From contig NZ_JAGGJA010000017.1 in NCBI RefSeq assembly GCF_026229185.1, positions 1 through 64,000 on the forward strand: DNA of 64,000 nucleotides. The letters are read 5' to 3'. The position numbers were made by a program, and so were the translations under genes. Each line of letters begins with the position of its first letter. Positions within the stretch are counted from its first letter, which is position 1. Positions 54,882-64,000 of the stretch are shown here, in pieces. The notes beneath the pieces were generated by a model that was not told the DNA's origin, made no database searches, and worked only from the letters and a program-made list of their open reading frames with translations. This DNA comes from Fodinibius salsisoli. GTDB taxonomy: Bacteria > Bacteroidota > Rhodothermia > Balneolales > Balneolaceae.

Positions 54882-55024
54882 AAGCTTGAACTTACACATT
54901 TCAACAGCTTTTTACTTTTTGGAACGTATATAGTGTCTCAAAAAGTGTGTCTTGGAGGTTTTGTTCCATGTTATACATTTTAACGTCGAGAGAGGTGCTT
55001 TTGATTATTCCACTTTCGAGAGCC

Positions 55025-55050
55025 AAAAAGAGCATAATTTAAAGCTCTTT
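55025..55050 (-). terminator. terminator of the AraC gene
   Basis: On the minus strand AAAGAGC (55050-55044) and GCTCTTT (55033-55027) form a stem that starts at the TGA stop codon (55050) and is followed by a T-run. It closes the minus-strand operon and separates it from the element genes. Confidence 0.75.
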
Positions 55051-55901
55051 CAGTTGTTAAACCGCTTACGATAATTGGAAGGGTTCGTATCCATTACTTT
55101 TTTAAACTGCTTATTGAAGTTTGAGATGCTATTAAATCCACATTTATAGCTCACTTCCGTTACGTTCAGGTTTGTTTCCATTAATAACTTGCATGCCTGG
55201 CCAATCCTATATTCATTGATATACGTAAAAAAAGTTTTGCCTGTTACTTTTTTGAAATGACGGCAAAAAGCAGCTTTGGTGAGTCCAATTATATCCACGA
55301 TATCATCCAACGCAATATCTTTTTGGTAGTTTCGCATTACATATTTGCATGCTTTATTTATCCTCTGGAAGTCCTTCTTACTGTAAGTTGACGTATAGCC
55401 ATCACTCGCTAAAGTCTGAGCATTAAAAGTGGTGGATAAACTATTCAGAACTGAAAGGATTTCCAGCATACAATTCGTTCTATCAAGCTCAAACATTGTT
55501 AGCATACGGTTAGCAATTTGCTTAGTATCCCCCTTGAACTCAATACCGGATTTTGATTGTTGAATAAGTTCATAAATAGATTTGAGCTCTGAATAATTAA
55601 AGAAACTTTCGTTTAAAAAATTATCATCGAGGTGGATAACAAGTGAGCCAGTCTTGTCCATCCCAGCACAATTTTGGTTGCAGCTGAATAAATGCGGCAG
55701 TTCTGCTCCAAGAAATAATAGATCTCCTTTGTTTAAGGTAGATACATGGTCACCTATAATTTTTTCTCCCTCACCTTCCCAAATGTAGATCAACTCATAT
55801 TCTTCGTGAAAATGCCATAATCCGTCAAAGGATTGTCCAATTGTATTTTTGAGCTTAAATGAGTGATGGGCATCAACATTTTTCTTGAAAATAGGGTCCA
55901 T
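55050..55901 (-). CDS. AraC-family transcriptional regulator
   Basis: 283 residues: an N-terminal cupin ligand-binding domain (about 10-120, WHFHEEYELIYIWEGEGEKIIGDHVSTLNKGDLLFLGAELPHLF) and a C-terminal AraC double helix-turn-helix (about 180-280, ALDDIVDIIGLTKAAFCRHFKKVTGKTFFTYINEYRIGQACKLL and VTEVSYKCGFNSISNFNKQFKKV). The third gene of the minus-strand run, 59 bp after the epimerase gene. It likely responds to an aminosugar or sialic acid and controls the operon and perhaps the divergent SusC/SusD genes. Confidence 0.92.
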   Translation of the reverse strand: MDPIFKKNVDAHHSFKLKNTIGQSFDGLWHFHEEYELIYIWEGEGEKIIGDHVSTLNKGDLLFLGAELPHLFSCNQNCAGMDKTGSLVIHLDDNFLNESFFNYSELKSIYELIQQSKSGIEFKGDTKQIANRMLTMFELDRTNCMLEILSVLNSLSTTFNAQTLASDGYTSTYSKKDFQRINKACKYVMRNYQKDIALDDIVDIIGLTKAAFCRHFKKVTGKTFFTYINEYRIGQACKLLMETNLNVTEVSYKCGFNSISNFNKQFKKVMDTNPSNYRKRFNN

Positions 55902-55960
55902 AATACACCTCTATTAATCGTTAAGGAAACTCTTCATAATAATTTATTATATAACAAAAG

Positions 55961-57157
55961 CTATGTCTGTTTACTTTTTTGAAGTTTAGTTAATTCTTCA
56001 AATGTTTGCCAGCATTCATACAGTGCCCGGGGTACATGAAAGCACCCTTTCCATTTGCTTCCTTTTAATGGAGTATATCGCTCTCCCCGTCGATTGAGGT
56101 ATCCAAACCATTCTCCATTATCAGGATCGGGGAATCGAGACCAACTATAGTCATGAACTTTCTGATACCACTTCCAACACTTTTCATTATCCGTTAAACG
56201 GAATCCTTTGGAAAGTGCTATTAACGTTTCTAAGTGGACCCACCACAACTTTTGGTTCCATTCAAGCTGGAGTGGAGGGTGCCCCTTGGCATCCAAAAAA
56301 TAAAAAATACCTCCATACTCTTCGTCCCAACCGTAGTTTAGCAGATCGAGCACAATTTGTACAGCTTTTTCGATGAGCTCCTGATCATTTCGATTTCGTG
56401 CAATTTCCATAATAAACCACATAGCCTCAATTCCATGACCGGGGTTTACCAGCCGCCCTTCATAGCTGTTAGAGTAGCTGCCATCTTGCAACACGTATTC
56501 ATGGATGATCTTTTTTTTGCTATCCCAGAAAACATCCGTGATTTCCTGAATGCAGTGGTCTATGGATTGTTGTACCTGATTTGTATCCAGCACTTCTTCC
56601 AATTCAAGGTTTAGCATGCTCAAGATCATGGGAAGGGCAAACCCTTTAAGTGGACGAGTACCGGGAACTGATTTTTCATACTGTCCTTTTGGGTTATCTT
56701 GGCGGGCGAGGATATTTTGGTAGGTAGCAATGGCAATATCACGGGCTTCTTTATTGTCTGTAGCCAAACTATACTGGTAAAAGCCAAGGGCAGCGAAGCA
56801 GTCAGAAAAAATATTATACGGCTGTATGAGTGGTTCGCCCTGCTGGTTTAGCGAAAAGTACCAGTTTCCTTCCTTATTTCGCCCATATTGTTTTAAGAAT
56901 TGATATCCATGGGTTGCTATTTCGAGCCATTGATCCCGTTTTTCTACCCGATTATAGAGCATTGAAAATGTCCACACCTGGCGTGCCTGCAGCCAGATGA
57001 ATTTGTCGGTATCGTAAATACTTCCATCCCGTTCAAGGCATGTAAAATATCCGCCTTCCTCCTCATCAATGGAATATTTCTCCCAGAATGGGATAACATC
57101 ATCTAAGAGTGCATTTTTATATAAATTAGCAAGATATTCTGGTGAACTATTCTTCAT
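55961..57157 (-). CDS. N-acylglucosamine 2-epimerase
   Basis: 398 residues of the AGE/renin-binding-protein family, an (alpha/alpha)6 barrel that interconverts N-acetylglucosamine and N-acetylmannosamine, a step in sialic acid breakdown or synthesis. Conserved strings are [45 protein letters not shown] and [14 protein letters not shown], with the key histidines in NPGHG and CFHVPR. The related cellobiose 2-epimerases are a less likely alternative. It starts 13 bp after the stop of the symporter fusion, so the two are in one transcript. Confidence 0.92.
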   Translation of the reverse strand: MKNSSPEYLANLYKNALLDDVIPFWEKYSIDEEEGGYFTCLERDGSIYDTDKFIWLQARQVWTFSMLYNRVEKRDQWLEIATHGYQFLKQYGRNKEGNWYFSLNQQGEPLIQPYNIFSDCFAALGFYQYSLATDNKEARDIAIATYQNILARQDNPKGQYEKSVPGTRPLKGFALPMILSMLNLELEEVLDTNQVQQSIDHCIQEITDVFWDSKKKIIHEYVLQDGSYSNSYEGRLVNPGHGIEAMWFIMEIARNRNDQELIEKAVQIVLDLLNYGWDEEYGGIFYFLDAKGHPPLQLEWNQKLWWVHLETLIALSKGFRLTDNEKCWKWYQKVHDYSWSRFPDPDNGEWFGYLNRRGERYTPLKGSKWKGCFHVPRALYECWQTFEELTKLQKSKQT

Positions 57158-57170
57158 AGATGCTGTTTCT

Positions 57171-59930
57171 TTATCTATTTGATTTAACTAACGTCCGATA
57201 GGTTAACCCTTCTAATGCTTTGCCATGGTCCGGCAGCAAAAGGCTTACAAGGTAGCCTGCAATAACACAGATAGGTATGCCAATAAGTGGATAGATATAG
57301 AAGTGAATAGGAGTATGAAATTTTATCAAATATAGGGCCACAATGCTTAAGAGTGCTCCAACGAGAGCACCCGTACCATGCGTTCGTTGTGTGAAAATAC
57401 CCAGTATAAACACTCCTGCGAGTGAACTGCTGAGTAAACCTATCACCTCCTGAAAGAAGAAATAAAGTGACTGAATAGGCAAGGTTGCAAGTAGACAGGC
57501 AATGAGGGTTCCCAGTGTTCCAATGATAATGGTCACCCAACGAGCTAACTTAAGTCGCGTGTGGTCAGATGAGTATGGTACAAATCGTTCATAGAAATCC
57601 ACGGTAACTACCGTAGCAATACTATGCATGCTGCTGTCTAAGCTGGACATGGAGGCTGAAAAAATACCAGCAATGAGCAGTCCGGAAAAGCCTATTGGTA
57701 ACTGTTGGCCAATGAAAAGTGGAAATACCTGATCGTTTTGCATCCCCGTGGATAAAAGGTCTGGATTCATTTTATAAAAAACATATAAGCAAGTTCCCAG
57801 AGCAAAAAAGAGAAACCCTGTGGGAATTGAAATAATACCATTGGTCCAGATGCTGGAAGCTGCTGATTTTTCATCTTTAGTCGTTAAATACCTTTGGATG
57901 ACTGCTTGGTCCGTTGTATAGGGTCCAAACTGTAAGGCAAAAGAGCCAAAGAAAATAGACCAGGTTGCCAGGGAAGTGAAGCTAAAGTCAAAATTAAAGA
58001 ATTGTAGCTTACTGTTCTCTAATGCCGTGGTGTATACTACGTCAATACCACCGACATAATTGATGATGAAATAAATACTATATATGATTCCACTTATGAG
58101 AATAATAACTTGAAGTACATCACTCCAGATAACGGCTTCAATACCTCCTAAAGCAGTATAAATGATAGCCAGTATCCCCATTAGTATGATTGCAGTGTAA
58201 ATATTCATGTCGAGTATAGCCGTAAGTGTAAGGGCCGGTAAAAAAACGACGATACTCATGCGGCCTAACTGAAAAAGGATAAATGAAACGCTCCCAAATA
58301 AACGAACGGCAAGATGGAACCTCTTTTCCAGATATTCATAGGCCGAAGTGACGTTAAGCCGGTGAAAGAAGGGTAGATAAAAATAGATAACGACTGGGGC
58401 CATCAGGAAGATTGTAAAATAGGAGATATAGACTACCCAATTGTCGGCGAAAGCCAATACCGGAGTAGAAATAAATGTGATAGCGCTTAATTGAGTGGCA
58501 TAAATACTAAGTCCAGCAGCCCACCAAGGAATACGATTGCCTGCCAGAAAATAGTCGTCAGTGGCATTTTCTCGTCTTGAAAAATAAAAGCCCATTCCTA
58601 CTAAAACCAGTCCATATAACCCCAAAGCCCCATAATTCACCCATCCAAATGCGGGTGATTGTGAACTGATTCTACCCTGCCAAACTTTGGGGGTACGTAC
58701 ACTAGGCTGTATTTCCCCGCTTGGCAGAATAATTTGATCGTTCCATTTAAGCACTCGGGTAGTGACTGGGGATGGAGAGGGCAGATCGCCAATTTTATGC
58801 CAGCTGTCGGTAATCGTATGATACGCCAAGACATCACTGGAAAAAGGATTTTTCTGGGTTAGGTTTTGTCGGATCTCTTTATTTAGTTGGTTTATTTTTT
58901 GTCGAATAGCTTCTTTTTGCGAGGATTCAGCTGCTTCCAGTTGCCTTTTTAAGGAATCGCGTTTAGCGGCTTTATCCAGGCGCGACAATAAAGCTTGACC
59001 GGGGGCACCGCCAAATACAACGATATGGGCATCACCCAGTGAAAGAGCTGAGCCCCCCATCACAGAGCGACTGTGATTATTTGACAAGTCATTCCCCACA
59101 TTTTGAAGTTTCTTCCATTCTTTACTTTTAATATTGAAACGATAGGCGTCCTCCAGAACTTTCATTTTGCCATTCGGATGAACATTACGTCCACTGAACA
59201 AGAAAAAATAAGGCATATCCCCTTTATGCTGAGTTGCTGCGACGGGAAGAACGCGGGATGGTCCCGGCCATGGGGGAAGCTTTTCCCACCGGAATTGAGT
59301 TGGTTGATTTTGTTTTGAAAGGTCGAGTCTCCAAAAACTTTTCGAAGCTTGTGGTTTATTCATCGTATGTTGGCCGCCGGCTACGTAAATCATATCTCCC
59401 AGTCGTGCAGCATCCATAAAAGCGAGAGGCCGGGGCAAAGAGGGGAGTGTATCCAATGCAATCGATTTTTCTTGTGAATGCCATTTGAGTTGAAATACCA
59501 TGTTGGACACAGAGTTGCCATCTGCCCCGCCGATAAGGATAAGTCTATTGTCACTTTCAACCGTTGCCCCATAGGCAAGCGGTTTGGGTAGTGTATGGGC
59601 AGAATCGGATTGCCAGCCATACCCCGTGCTATCTTTGTTAAGGATATGAATCTGATCGTAAAACACTTTTTGCCCACCTTCCCATGGTTTTCGCTTGGGA
59701 AAATTGGCTCCACCGGCCAAAATGAGCATATCGTTGTTCAGGATACCAGAAAATGCTCCTGCAAGCCCTTCTTGGTTGGGTAGGTCAGGTAGTGATTTCC
59801 AGTTTATAATTTCTTTTGATTGTTCCTTGTCTGGAAGCTCTTGAGCGGAGACTAATCCAGAAGGTAACAAAAGAAGGGATAAAAAGAATAAATACGCAGG
59901 TCGGAATGCCATGGTGTAATGAGTCCTCAC
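57171..59930 (-). CDS. kelch mutarotase fused to a sodium/solute symporter
   Basis: 919 residues. A signal peptide (about 1-29) is followed by a kelch-repeat propeller (about 40-420) of the NanM / cyclically permuted mutarotase type ([48 protein letters not shown]). Then come about 13 transmembrane helices of the sodium/solute symporter family (about 430-905; [26 protein letters not shown] is the signature). The single chain would thus epimerise the incoming sugar (likely N-acetylneuraminate) in the periplasm and carry it across the inner membrane. It is first in the minus-strand operon. Confidence 0.92.
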   Translation of the reverse strand: MRTHYTMAFRPAYLFFLSLLLLPSGLVSAQELPDKEQSKEIINWKSLPDLPNQEGLAGAFSGILNNDMLILAGGANFPKRKPWEGGQKVFYDQIHILNKDSTGYGWQSDSAHTLPKPLAYGATVESDNRLILIGGADGNSVSNMVFQLKWHSQEKSIALDTLPSLPRPLAFMDAARLGDMIYVAGGQHTMNKPQASKSFWRLDLSKQNQPTQFRWEKLPPWPGPSRVLPVAATQHKGDMPYFFLFSGRNVHPNGKMKVLEDAYRFNIKSKEWKKLQNVGNDLSNNHSRSVMGGSALSLGDAHIVVFGGAPGQALLSRLDKAAKRDSLKRQLEAAESSQKEAIRQKINQLNKEIRQNLTQKNPFSSDVLAYHTITDSWHKIGDLPSPSPVTTRVLKWNDQIILPSGEIQPSVRTPKVWQGRISSQSPAFGWVNYGALGLYGLVLVGMGFYFSRRENATDDYFLAGNRIPWWAAGLSIYATQLSAITFISTPVLAFADNWVVYISYFTIFLMAPVVIYFYLPFFHRLNVTSAYEYLEKRFHLAVRLFGSVSFILFQLGRMSIVVFLPALTLTAILDMNIYTAIILMGILAIIYTALGGIEAVIWSDVLQVIILISGIIYSIYFIINYVGGIDVVYTTALENSKLQFFNFDFSFTSLATWSIFFGSFALQFGPYTTDQAVIQRYLTTKDEKSAASSIWTNGIISIPTGFLFFALGTCLYVFYKMNPDLLSTGMQNDQVFPLFIGQQLPIGFSGLLIAGIFSASMSSLDSSMHSIATVVTVDFYERFVPYSSDHTRLKLARWVTIIIGTLGTLIACLLATLPIQSLYFFFQEVIGLLSSSLAGVFILGIFTQRTHGTGALVGALLSIVALYLIKFHTPIHFYIYPLIGIPICVIAGYLVSLLLPDHGKALEGLTYRTLVKSNR

Positions 59931-60478
59931 TTAAATTGGATATAGCCATTAGTATCTAAGCTATATCAACTTTTTAATGATATGGAGATAGGCTGTAGCG
60001 CGATAAAAGGAGTTCTACCGCTATATTTATCGCTTGGAGGACTTGATTAATTTATAAAAGAAATGGAGAATTCAAAAAGTTTTTTGTCCACCCTTCAAAT
60101 ATACAACATGAGGTATCTTGGCATATTCCTTTTGAAGTAATTTGAAAAACTATCTGAAAATGGGCTTGACATGTAAGCTTCCCAAAATTGATTGCACTGT
60201 TCTTAACCAATTTACTACACAGAAAAATTGCCACTTTATTAACGGTTTTCTGATAAATAAATACTTGAATATCAATATAGTGGCAAGGAGAGTCAATTCT
60301 TGAGTAGATATGAGTGCAGCTGTTCGACATTATGGCTTTGGAGATAAGGCTTGGAGGCTGAAAACTTCAAATAAAAACGCTAAATCAGCTAAAATTTAAA
60401 TCTGAAATTAATTTACCCAGACAGGATAGATCAGTAAAAAAGATAACAGGGATTTCCAACCTATAAAGATAAGATGTT
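59931..60478. promoter_or_regulatory. 548-bp divergent promoter region with several inverted repeats
   Basis: Between the symporter fusion and SusC. Perfect 8-bp inverted repeats are seen: GATATAGC/GCTATATC (59939-59946, 59960-59967), GCGATAAA/TTTATCGC (60000-60007, 60026-60033) and TTGCCACT/AGTGGCAA (60228-60235, 60279-60286). The first lies within 10 bp of the fusion start codon. These are candidate sites for the AraC regulator. No gene is seen here. Confidence 0.55.
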
Positions 60479-63400
60479 ATGAAAACTCAGTTACGTTTAG
60501 TACAAATTTTAGTAGTTTGCCTGATACTATTGGGACAGGCTAATATATCGAAGGCCCAGGATCAGCTGACGGTCAAAGGGACCGTTACGGTTCAGGAATC
60601 CGGTAATACCCTTCCGGGCGTTAATGTAGTTGTAAAGGGTACAACGCAGGGTACCTCTACGGGTGCAAACGGGCATTACGAAATTATGGTATCAGAGAAT
60701 GATACCCTTGTATTCAGTGCTGTAGGATTCGCCACCCAAGAAGTTGCTGTAGCAGGTAGATCAGCAATTGATATTGCTATGGTTGCAAGTGTAGCAGAGC
60801 TGGATGAAATGGTCGTCATCGGTTATGGAGAACAATCCAGGAAAACGCTTACAACATCCGTTGCCAAAATGGATACATCGGTGCTTAACAATGTTCCTTT
60901 TGCCAATGTAAGCTCAGCATTGCAGGGTAGCGTTTCCGGGTTAAGGGTACAAACAACAACCGGACAGCCAGGAGCTTCTCCGCAGGTTGTTTTAAGAGGT
61001 GGAACCTCAATCAGTAATCCAGATGGTGCCACTCCACTTTATATCGTTGACGGGGTTAAAAAGAGTAATCTTAATGATATCAGTTCCAATAATATTGAAA
61101 GTATCCAGGTGCTTAAGGATGCAGCTTCGACCGCTATTTACGGGGCACGGGCCTCTAATGGTGTTATTATTGTAGAGACAAAATCAGGACAACGCGGAAC
61201 TACTCAGATCAACTACCGATCGAGCATACAAATGAGCCAGCTAGGTGATTTTTATGATCTTGGCACAGCCCGCGAGTATATTAAGTTTGCTCGTATGGGA
61301 ATGGCTGCAACCGGAGAAAAACATCCCGAATTTTTGGGCCGTCTCGATATGGCTAATGGCTTCGGTACGGGTAACGATCTGACCAAAAATACGGCTTTTA
61401 CCACTCAATATCTGACGCCGGACAATGAGCATAAGCTCAATGAAGGCTGGCAGAGTATGCCTGATCCTCTTGATCCATCCCAAACGATTATTTTTAAATC
61501 GACGGACTGGCAGGATAAGTTATTCCGTACAGCAATGACGACCAACCACTATTTGTCAGCTTCGGGGGGATCTGAAGTTGCTACATATCGAGTGGGAGCA
61601 GGGTACCTGAGTAATGAAGGAGCTGCAATACAGACCGGATACCGTCGACTCAACTTTGATGCCAGCGGAAGCGTCAAGGTGCGTGAGAACATTGATGTCA
61701 ATGCCAACGTGAATTTTAGCAATTCGAGTGATGAGCAGGTATTCAATATCAATCAGATATTTCAGCGTTCACTGGCCCTGCCATCGACTGCAAAATTTCG
61801 TTATGAGGATGGCACGCTGGCCCCAGGACAGAACCGTAGTATCGGAAATCCGGTGTATCACCTTAATCGTAGTGTATCCGAGAATAACCTTAATCGGTTG
61901 ACGTTGGGATTAAATGCCCATTGGCAAATTGCAGATAACCTATCATTTGAGCCCTCAGCCTCATTATATACGGTTCAGGGCATAGATAATGAATTTCAAA
62001 AATCGTATTTCTTTTCTGCGAACCAGTTTATCGATTCCCGTGATGCCTCAGGTTCTCATAGCCTGTTCTGGCAACGTGAATTAGATGGGGTCTTTACCTA
62101 TGATAATACTTTTGGCCAAGATCATAATTTTTCTGCTAAGGCCGGGTTTTCATATTTCGACCGTAAGAACTATAGTTTGTTTGCAGCTGGACGAGGAGCA
62201 GCCACTGATAATATCCCTACATTGAATGCTTCTTCAGAAGAAACAGCGGTCTCGAGCAGCACCTCTCATCAGGTTATCGCAGGATATTTTGGTAGGATAA
62301 GTTACGATTACAACCAAAAATATCTTTTATCTGCCTCGGGACGATATGACGGGGCTTCAAATTTAGGGGGCAATAATAAATGGGGCTTCTTTCCAGGAGT
62401 GTCAGTAGGATGGAATGTACATGAAGAAAAGTTTTGGTCGTCAATTCCTGATGTGGCATCCTCATTTAAACTGCGTGGAAGTTATGGAGTTACCGGAAAT
62501 ATCAGTGGCCTGTCGGACTTCCACGCTCAGGGGCAATATAGTGTTGGCTCTGAGTATAACGGTCAGCCTATGGTCACTAGCACTCGACTGCCTAATCAGG
62601 ACCTGAAGTGGGAGCGTTCCAGAACTGTAGATGTTGGGTTCGATTTGGGATTGTTTAATGACCAAGTGACTGTACTCTTTGATTATTACCGTCGCGTTAC
62701 GGATGATCTGCTTCAAAGTCTTGAACTGCCACAATATACCGGCTTCACCAGCATCTTGACGAACCTCGGATCGCTGGAGAATAAAGGTGTTGAATTTGAA
62801 ATACAGGGGGATGTTATCCAAAATCGTTCCGGCTTTAATTGGTCGCTGGGTGCTAACGCTTCCTATAATCAAAATAAAATTCTGGAGCTTCCCGAAAACG
62901 ATAATGAAAATAACCGCATCGGGGGCATACTGGTGTATGATCGCTCCTCTGGTGAATATGTGTACAAAGGGGGCTTGCAAGAAGGAGGACGTCTCGGTGA
63001 CCTTTTTGCCTACCAGCAGCTAGGCATTTATGCAACGGATGAAGAGGCGGCGAATGGCCCTACCGATGAACTTGTAGCTGGTTCGGATAAAACAAAATTT
63101 GCCGGAGATGTTCGATGGTTGGACAAAGACGATAATGGCACGATCGATTCTCGCGATCGGGTTTATGCAGGTAATATCCTTCCCAACTGGACCGGAGGTT
63201 TTTCTAATACCTTCAGCTATAAAAATTTATCTCTTATAGTTCGTACAGACTTTGCACTCGGACATACCATCTACAATGAAAGCTTAGCCCGTTTTAACGG
63301 ACAATTTCAGGGTGATATCAATATCTCGAAGGAAGTCGTCAATCAATCGTGGTTATCCGATCGACGGCAAACGGATGTTCCTCGTTATTACTGGGCAGAT

Positions 63401-63670
63401 CAGTTAGCGCAGAATAACCTGTTCCGTGGTAATACCCGTTACTATGAAAAGGGCGATTACCTGGCCCTGCGGGAGATTACGCTCAGCTATACCTTGCCAA
63501 CTAGGTGGGTAAAGACACTGGGCATCCGTAATGTAAGAGCTTATGCGACCGGTAATAACCTGCATTATTTTACGAATTACAAAGGGCTGCTTCCCGAAGA
63601 GGGAGGGCAAGACAGCGGAAGATATCCTAATCCACAAAGTTTCATTTTTGGAATCAATGTGGGCTTGTAA
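60479..63670 (+). CDS. SusC/RagA TonB-dependent outer-membrane transporter
   Basis: 1063 residues: signal peptide (1-27, ISKAQ), carboxypeptidase-regulatory domain (about 30-112, VKGTVTVQESGNTLPGVNVVVKGT), plug (NVSSALQGSVSGLRV, LYIVDGVKKSNLNDI, LKDAASTAIYGARASNGVIIVETK) and a barrel ending FIFGINVGL. Unlike the SusC at 35548, it has no STN domain, so it is controlled by a regulator other than FecI/FecR, probably the divergent AraC protein. SusD follows. Together with the sugar epimerase and symporter it should bind and import a glycan or sialic acid. Confidence 0.95.
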   Translation: MKTQLRLVQILVVCLILLGQANISKAQDQLTVKGTVTVQESGNTLPGVNVVVKGTTQGTSTGANGHYEIMVSENDTLVFSAVGFATQEVAVAGRSAIDIAMVASVAELDEMVVIGYGEQSRKTLTTSVAKMDTSVLNNVPFANVSSALQGSVSGLRVQTTTGQPGASPQVVLRGGTSISNPDGATPLYIVDGVKKSNLNDISSNNIESIQVLKDAASTAIYGARASNGVIIVETKSGQRGTTQINYRSSIQMSQLGDFYDLGTAREYIKFARMGMAATGEKHPEFLGRLDMANGFGTGNDLTKNTAFTTQYLTPDNEHKLNEGWQSMPDPLDPSQTIIFKSTDWQDKLFRTAMTTNHYLSASGGSEVATYRVGAGYLSNEGAAIQTGYRRLNFDASGSVKVRENIDVNANVNFSNSSDEQVFNINQIFQRSLALPSTAKFRYEDGTLAPGQNRSIGNPVYHLNRSVSENNLNRLTLGLNAHWQIADNLSFEPSASLYTVQGIDNEFQKSYFFSANQFIDSRDASGSHSLFWQRELDGVFTYDNTFGQDHNFSAKAGFSYFDRKNYSLFAAGRGAATDNIPTLNASSEETAVSSSTSHQVIAGYFGRISYDYNQKYLLSASGRYDGASNLGGNNKWGFFPGVSVGWNVHEEKFWSSIPDVASSFKLRGSYGVTGNISGLSDFHAQGQYSVGSEYNGQPMVTSTRLPNQDLKWERSRTVDVGFDLGLFNDQVTVLFDYYRRVTDDLLQSLELPQYTGFTSILTNLGSLENKGVEFEIQGDVIQNRSGFNWSLGANASYNQNKILELPENDNENNRIGGILVYDRSSGEYVYKGGLQEGGRLGDLFAYQQLGIYATDEEAANGPTDELVAGSDKTKFAGDVRWLDKDDNGTIDSRDRVYAGNILPNWTGGFSNTFSYKNLSLIVRTDFALGHTIYNESLARFNGQFQGDINISKEVVNQSWLSDRRQTDVPRYYWADQLAQNNLFRGNTRYYEKGDYLALREITLSYTLPTRWVKTLGIRNVRAYATGNNLHYFTNYKGLLPEEGGQDSGRYPNPQSFIFGINVGL

Positions 63671-63722
63671 AAAGAAGGGCTGATATACCAATTAAAAAAT
63701 TCAAGAAATATAGCATAGTATT

Positions 63723-64000
63723 ATGAAACGAATACTCAACATATCATTTTTGATTGTCGGTCTTGTTATGGCCGTTTCATGCACAGATAACTTAGAGCTT
63801 TCACCAACCAGTACGATTACCTCCAATTCATTTTGGCAAAATGAGCAGGATGCCATGGGTGGGTTGAATAGTATGTACCAATGGTTCCGCCCACAGGTAT
63901 CCTCAAACTTATATATTTGGGGAGGCGCCAGAAGTGAGGAGTTGTCGTATGGATTACAGGCTTCAGAAGGGCGCGAGCGTTATTTTGAGAATACCATCGA
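63723..64000 (+). CDS. SusD/RagB surface lipoprotein (partial, cut by window edge)
   Basis: The first 92 codons: a lipoprotein signal peptide with lipobox AVSC (Cys20), then LELSPTSTITSNSFWQNEQDAMGGLNSMYQWFR, the canonical start of the larger SusD group (L-x-P...F(W)x(N/S)xxDA). The ATG at 63723 lies 52 bp after the SusC stop. The gene runs off the right edge. Confidence 0.92.
   Translation, partial: MKRILNISFLIVGLVMAVSCTDNLELSPTSTITSNSFWQNEQDAMGGLNSMYQWFRPQVSSNLYIWGGARSEELSYGLQASEGRERYFENTI

Larger units (their letters stand above)
46538..54900. mobile_element. integrated mobilisable plasmid / integrative mobilisable element
   Basis: Starts at the tRNA-Arg 3' fragment and carries, all on the plus strand, a P4-type integrase, an unknown protein, an AlpA-like regulator, RepA with iterons, an oriT-like hairpin region, MobC, relaxase, ParA, a ParB-like RHH protein and a small unknown gene. 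It has no type IV secretion genes, so it would need a helper to transfer. The right boundary given here is only where recognisable element genes end; no second att copy or intact tRNA-Arg is seen in the window. Confidence 0.75.

Noticed and set aside
54882-55049. Right attachment site of the element
   Set aside because: No copy of the tRNA-Arg fragment sequence in either orientation is present here, so the boundary is not supported.

Overview
The window looks like a chromosomal segment of a marine or halophilic member of the Bacteroidota/Balneolota group, most like Balneolales such as Fodinibius or Gracilimonas. The support is two SusC/SusD TonB-linked uptake pairs, FecI/FecR-type sigma/anti-sigma control, a two-subunit methylmalonyl-CoA mutase, a PHP-UvrD helicase fusion, DUF3179 paralogues, and DksA-like proteins of the zinc-ligand-poor Bacteroidota kind. 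The genus is an inference from gene content; no rRNA gene is present.

Layout. 0-5.7 kb: the tail of a probable IS110-type transposase, methylmalonyl-CoA mutase large and small subunits (propionyl/succinyl-CoA interconversion) and an acyl-CoA dehydrogenase. 5.9-12.5 kb: housekeeping and stress genes (PAS protein, SufE, cold-shock protein, cupredoxin, an unknown exported protein, DsrE-like, thioredoxin, DoxX, a permuted NlpC/P60 hydrolase). 12.5-15.5 kb: a four-gene minus-strand cluster built around the arsenosugar radical-SAM protein ArsS. 15.6-21.1 kb: an unusual set of three DUF3179 proteins, an outer-membrane protein, an ECF sigma factor and a zinc-finger anti-sigma-like protein. 21.1-24.4 kb: a PHP-UvrD helicase split by an apparent one-base frameshift. 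24.7-31.6 kb: a DUF5916 outer-membrane protein, small membrane proteins, a decayed gene region (29.2-30.3 kb), a PRC-barrel protein and a DksA-like protein. 32-44.4 kb: a sensor kinase, then FecI-FecR-SusC-SusD followed by two secreted calcineurin-like phosphoesterases, which together look like a phosphate-ester scavenging locus. 44.7-46.3 kb: a two-gene winged-helix/nucleotidyltransferase module, toxin-antitoxin-like, behind three 20-bp-phased operator repeats.

46.5-54.9 kb is the most striking part. A 3' fragment of tRNA-Arg(ACG) abuts a P4-type integrase, followed by an unknown protein, an AlpA-like regulator, RepA with three 23-bp-spaced iterons, an oriT-like hairpin region, MobC, a relaxase, ParA and a ParB-like partner. 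This is an integrated mobilisable plasmid, or an integrative element carrying a complete plasmid replicon. By the orientation of the tRNA fragment the intact tRNA should lie at the right-hand end of the element, and it is not in the window. Either the element runs past 64 kb with the following uptake locus as cargo, or its right end is lost.

55-64 kb: an AraC regulator, N-acylglucosamine 2-epimerase and a kelch-mutarotase/sodium-symporter fusion on the minus strand, divergent from a second SusC/SusD pair. This is a probable sialic acid or N-acetylhexosamine utilisation locus. The last gene (SusD) is cut by the window edge.
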